The notes below the pieces were generated by a model. The model was not told the DNA's origin. It was given only the letters and a program-made list of their open reading frames with translations, and ran no database searches. Below are positions 5,881 to 6,203 of a stretch of 6,203 nt of DNA, piece by piece. This DNA comes from Chitinophaga pinensis (GTDB lineage Bacteria; Bacteroidota; Bacteroidia; Flavobacteriales_D; Crocinitomicaceae), in assembly GCA_945868555.1 (NCBI GenBank), contig CAMBMC010000151.1, positions 1-6,203 of the forward strand, in the 5' to 3' direction. Position 1 is the stretch's first letter; each line of letters begins with the position of its first letter. The position numbers and the translations under genes are program-made.

Positions 5881-6033
5881 CCCTTTCCACCGTGGCATCC
5901 TCATAGATAAACAGTAATCCCAAATTTGACTGTCTGTTTGAAGAAACGCTAAGTCATTCACGTGGACGAAATCATCGTTATTCCATAGGCTGAAATAATA
6001 GGGCAAGTTGGCATCAACAAGATATTTAGCCAT
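5812..6033 (-). pseudogene. Truncated DUF5615 PIN-like toxin
   Basis: The N-terminus MAKYLVDANLPYYFSLWNND and the following VHVNDLAFLQTDSQIWDY match the start of DUF5615 PIN-like proteins, which are taken to be ribonuclease toxins paired with DUF433 antitoxins. Asp7 in LVDANLP is the expected first acidic residue of the PIN-like site. Homology stops near residue 40 (about 5914). The family's later TKDxDF-type block and the C-terminal half are absent; instead the frame runs through unrelated sequence (LSMRMPRWKGC) and then the hexamer repeats, giving a Lys/Gln/Asn/Glu-rich tail before a stop at 5812. With roughly a third of the usual 110-120 residues left, it should be inactive. It starts 6 bp after the antitoxin stop, as in an intact pair. 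The family call is from pattern memory. Confidence 0.8.
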
Positions 6034-6039
6034 GCTTAA

Positions 6040-6203
6040 CTAGGCTATGGAACGAATCGAATATTGATTTCCAAGCAAATCTGCAGCAAACTTTAAGCAT
6101 GCATCAATGTCCTTATTGGATAACTGTGGAAACTGAATGAGAATGTTTTCTCTCGTTTCTCCTGCACTCAAATATTCCAATATCGATTGTACAGTAATTC
6201 TAG
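6040..6203 (-). CDS. DUF433 antitoxin, N-terminus outside window
   Basis: The last 53 residues plus the TAG stop (6040-6042) are present; the gene runs off the right edge. The visible protein begins RITVQSILEYLSAG, continues ETRENILIQFPQLSNKDID and ends in ACLKFAADLLGNQYSIRSIA. This is the DUF433 signature: (GT)RI.V..IL..L..G, then an (ENIL)..(FPQLS)..DI..CL.(FA) helix region, a small helix-turn-helix-like fold. About 20 N-terminal residues are expected to be missing. DUF433 proteins commonly sit directly before DUF5615 PIN-like genes as antitoxins that bind the toxin and often repress their own promoter; that promoter would be outside the window. The 6-bp spacing to the toxin supports an operon. 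The antitoxin part seen is undamaged although the toxin is broken. Confidence 0.85.
   Translation of the reverse strand, partial: RITVQSILEYLSAGETRENILIQFPQLSNKDIDACLKFAADLLGNQYSIRSIA

Noticed and set aside
5568..5906. Plus-strand open frame of 112 codons after the transposase, starting at GTG
   Set aside because: Most of it is the literal translation of the hairpin and hexamer repeats (LTLTLILTL, HSHTQTHS) and it has no homology I recognise.

Overview
The window looks like a chromosomal segment from a Bacteroidota bacterium, most likely Flavobacteriales. The evidence is a large secreted protein ending in a gliding-motility/type IX secretion (type B) C-terminal domain, two upstream boxes matching the Bacteroidota -7 promoter consensus TAnnTTTG, A-rich start regions without Shine-Dalgarno motifs, and an AT-rich spacer style. 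A Crocinitomicaceae-like (Fluviicola-type) source is a guess from overall protein style, not a demonstrated assignment.

Left part (1-4854, all on the minus strand): the 5' 607 codons of a long-form urocanate hydratase (hutU, histidine degradation), cut by the window edge. Upstream of it lies a two-gene unit: a small Cys-containing secreted protein (4489-4854), then, 5 bp later, an 866-residue secreted adhesin-like protein with Ig/PKD-like repeats and a T9SS sorting domain (1883-4483). hutU probably has its own promoter in the 61-bp spacer. I see no functional link between histidine catabolism and the secreted proteins.

Middle part (about 4870-5910): an intact IS200/IS605-like single-domain Y1 (HUH) transposase gene on the plus strand (5101-5547), of the type seen with REP sequences. 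C-run/G-run hairpins of one family lie on both sides of it, and a third, partial copy lies further right. Each G-run is followed by an unusual hexamer array (CTCAYN repeated, closed by CTGTTT or a close variant). On the right this composite unit is tandemly duplicated. A heptamer microsatellite (AATTAAG) overlaps the transposase stop codon. This composite repeat family, with a possible mobiliser beside it, is the least explained structure in the window.

Right part (5812-6203, minus strand): the 3' part of a DUF433 antitoxin gene followed, 6 bp later, by a DUF5615 PIN-like toxin gene. The toxin keeps only about 40 native residues and then reads into the repeat region, so the toxin-antitoxin pair seems to have lost its toxin by a rearrangement next to the repeats. 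The transposase and this pair converge on the repeat block, while the transposase and the small secreted-protein gene diverge. I saw no tRNA, rRNA or CRISPR array.
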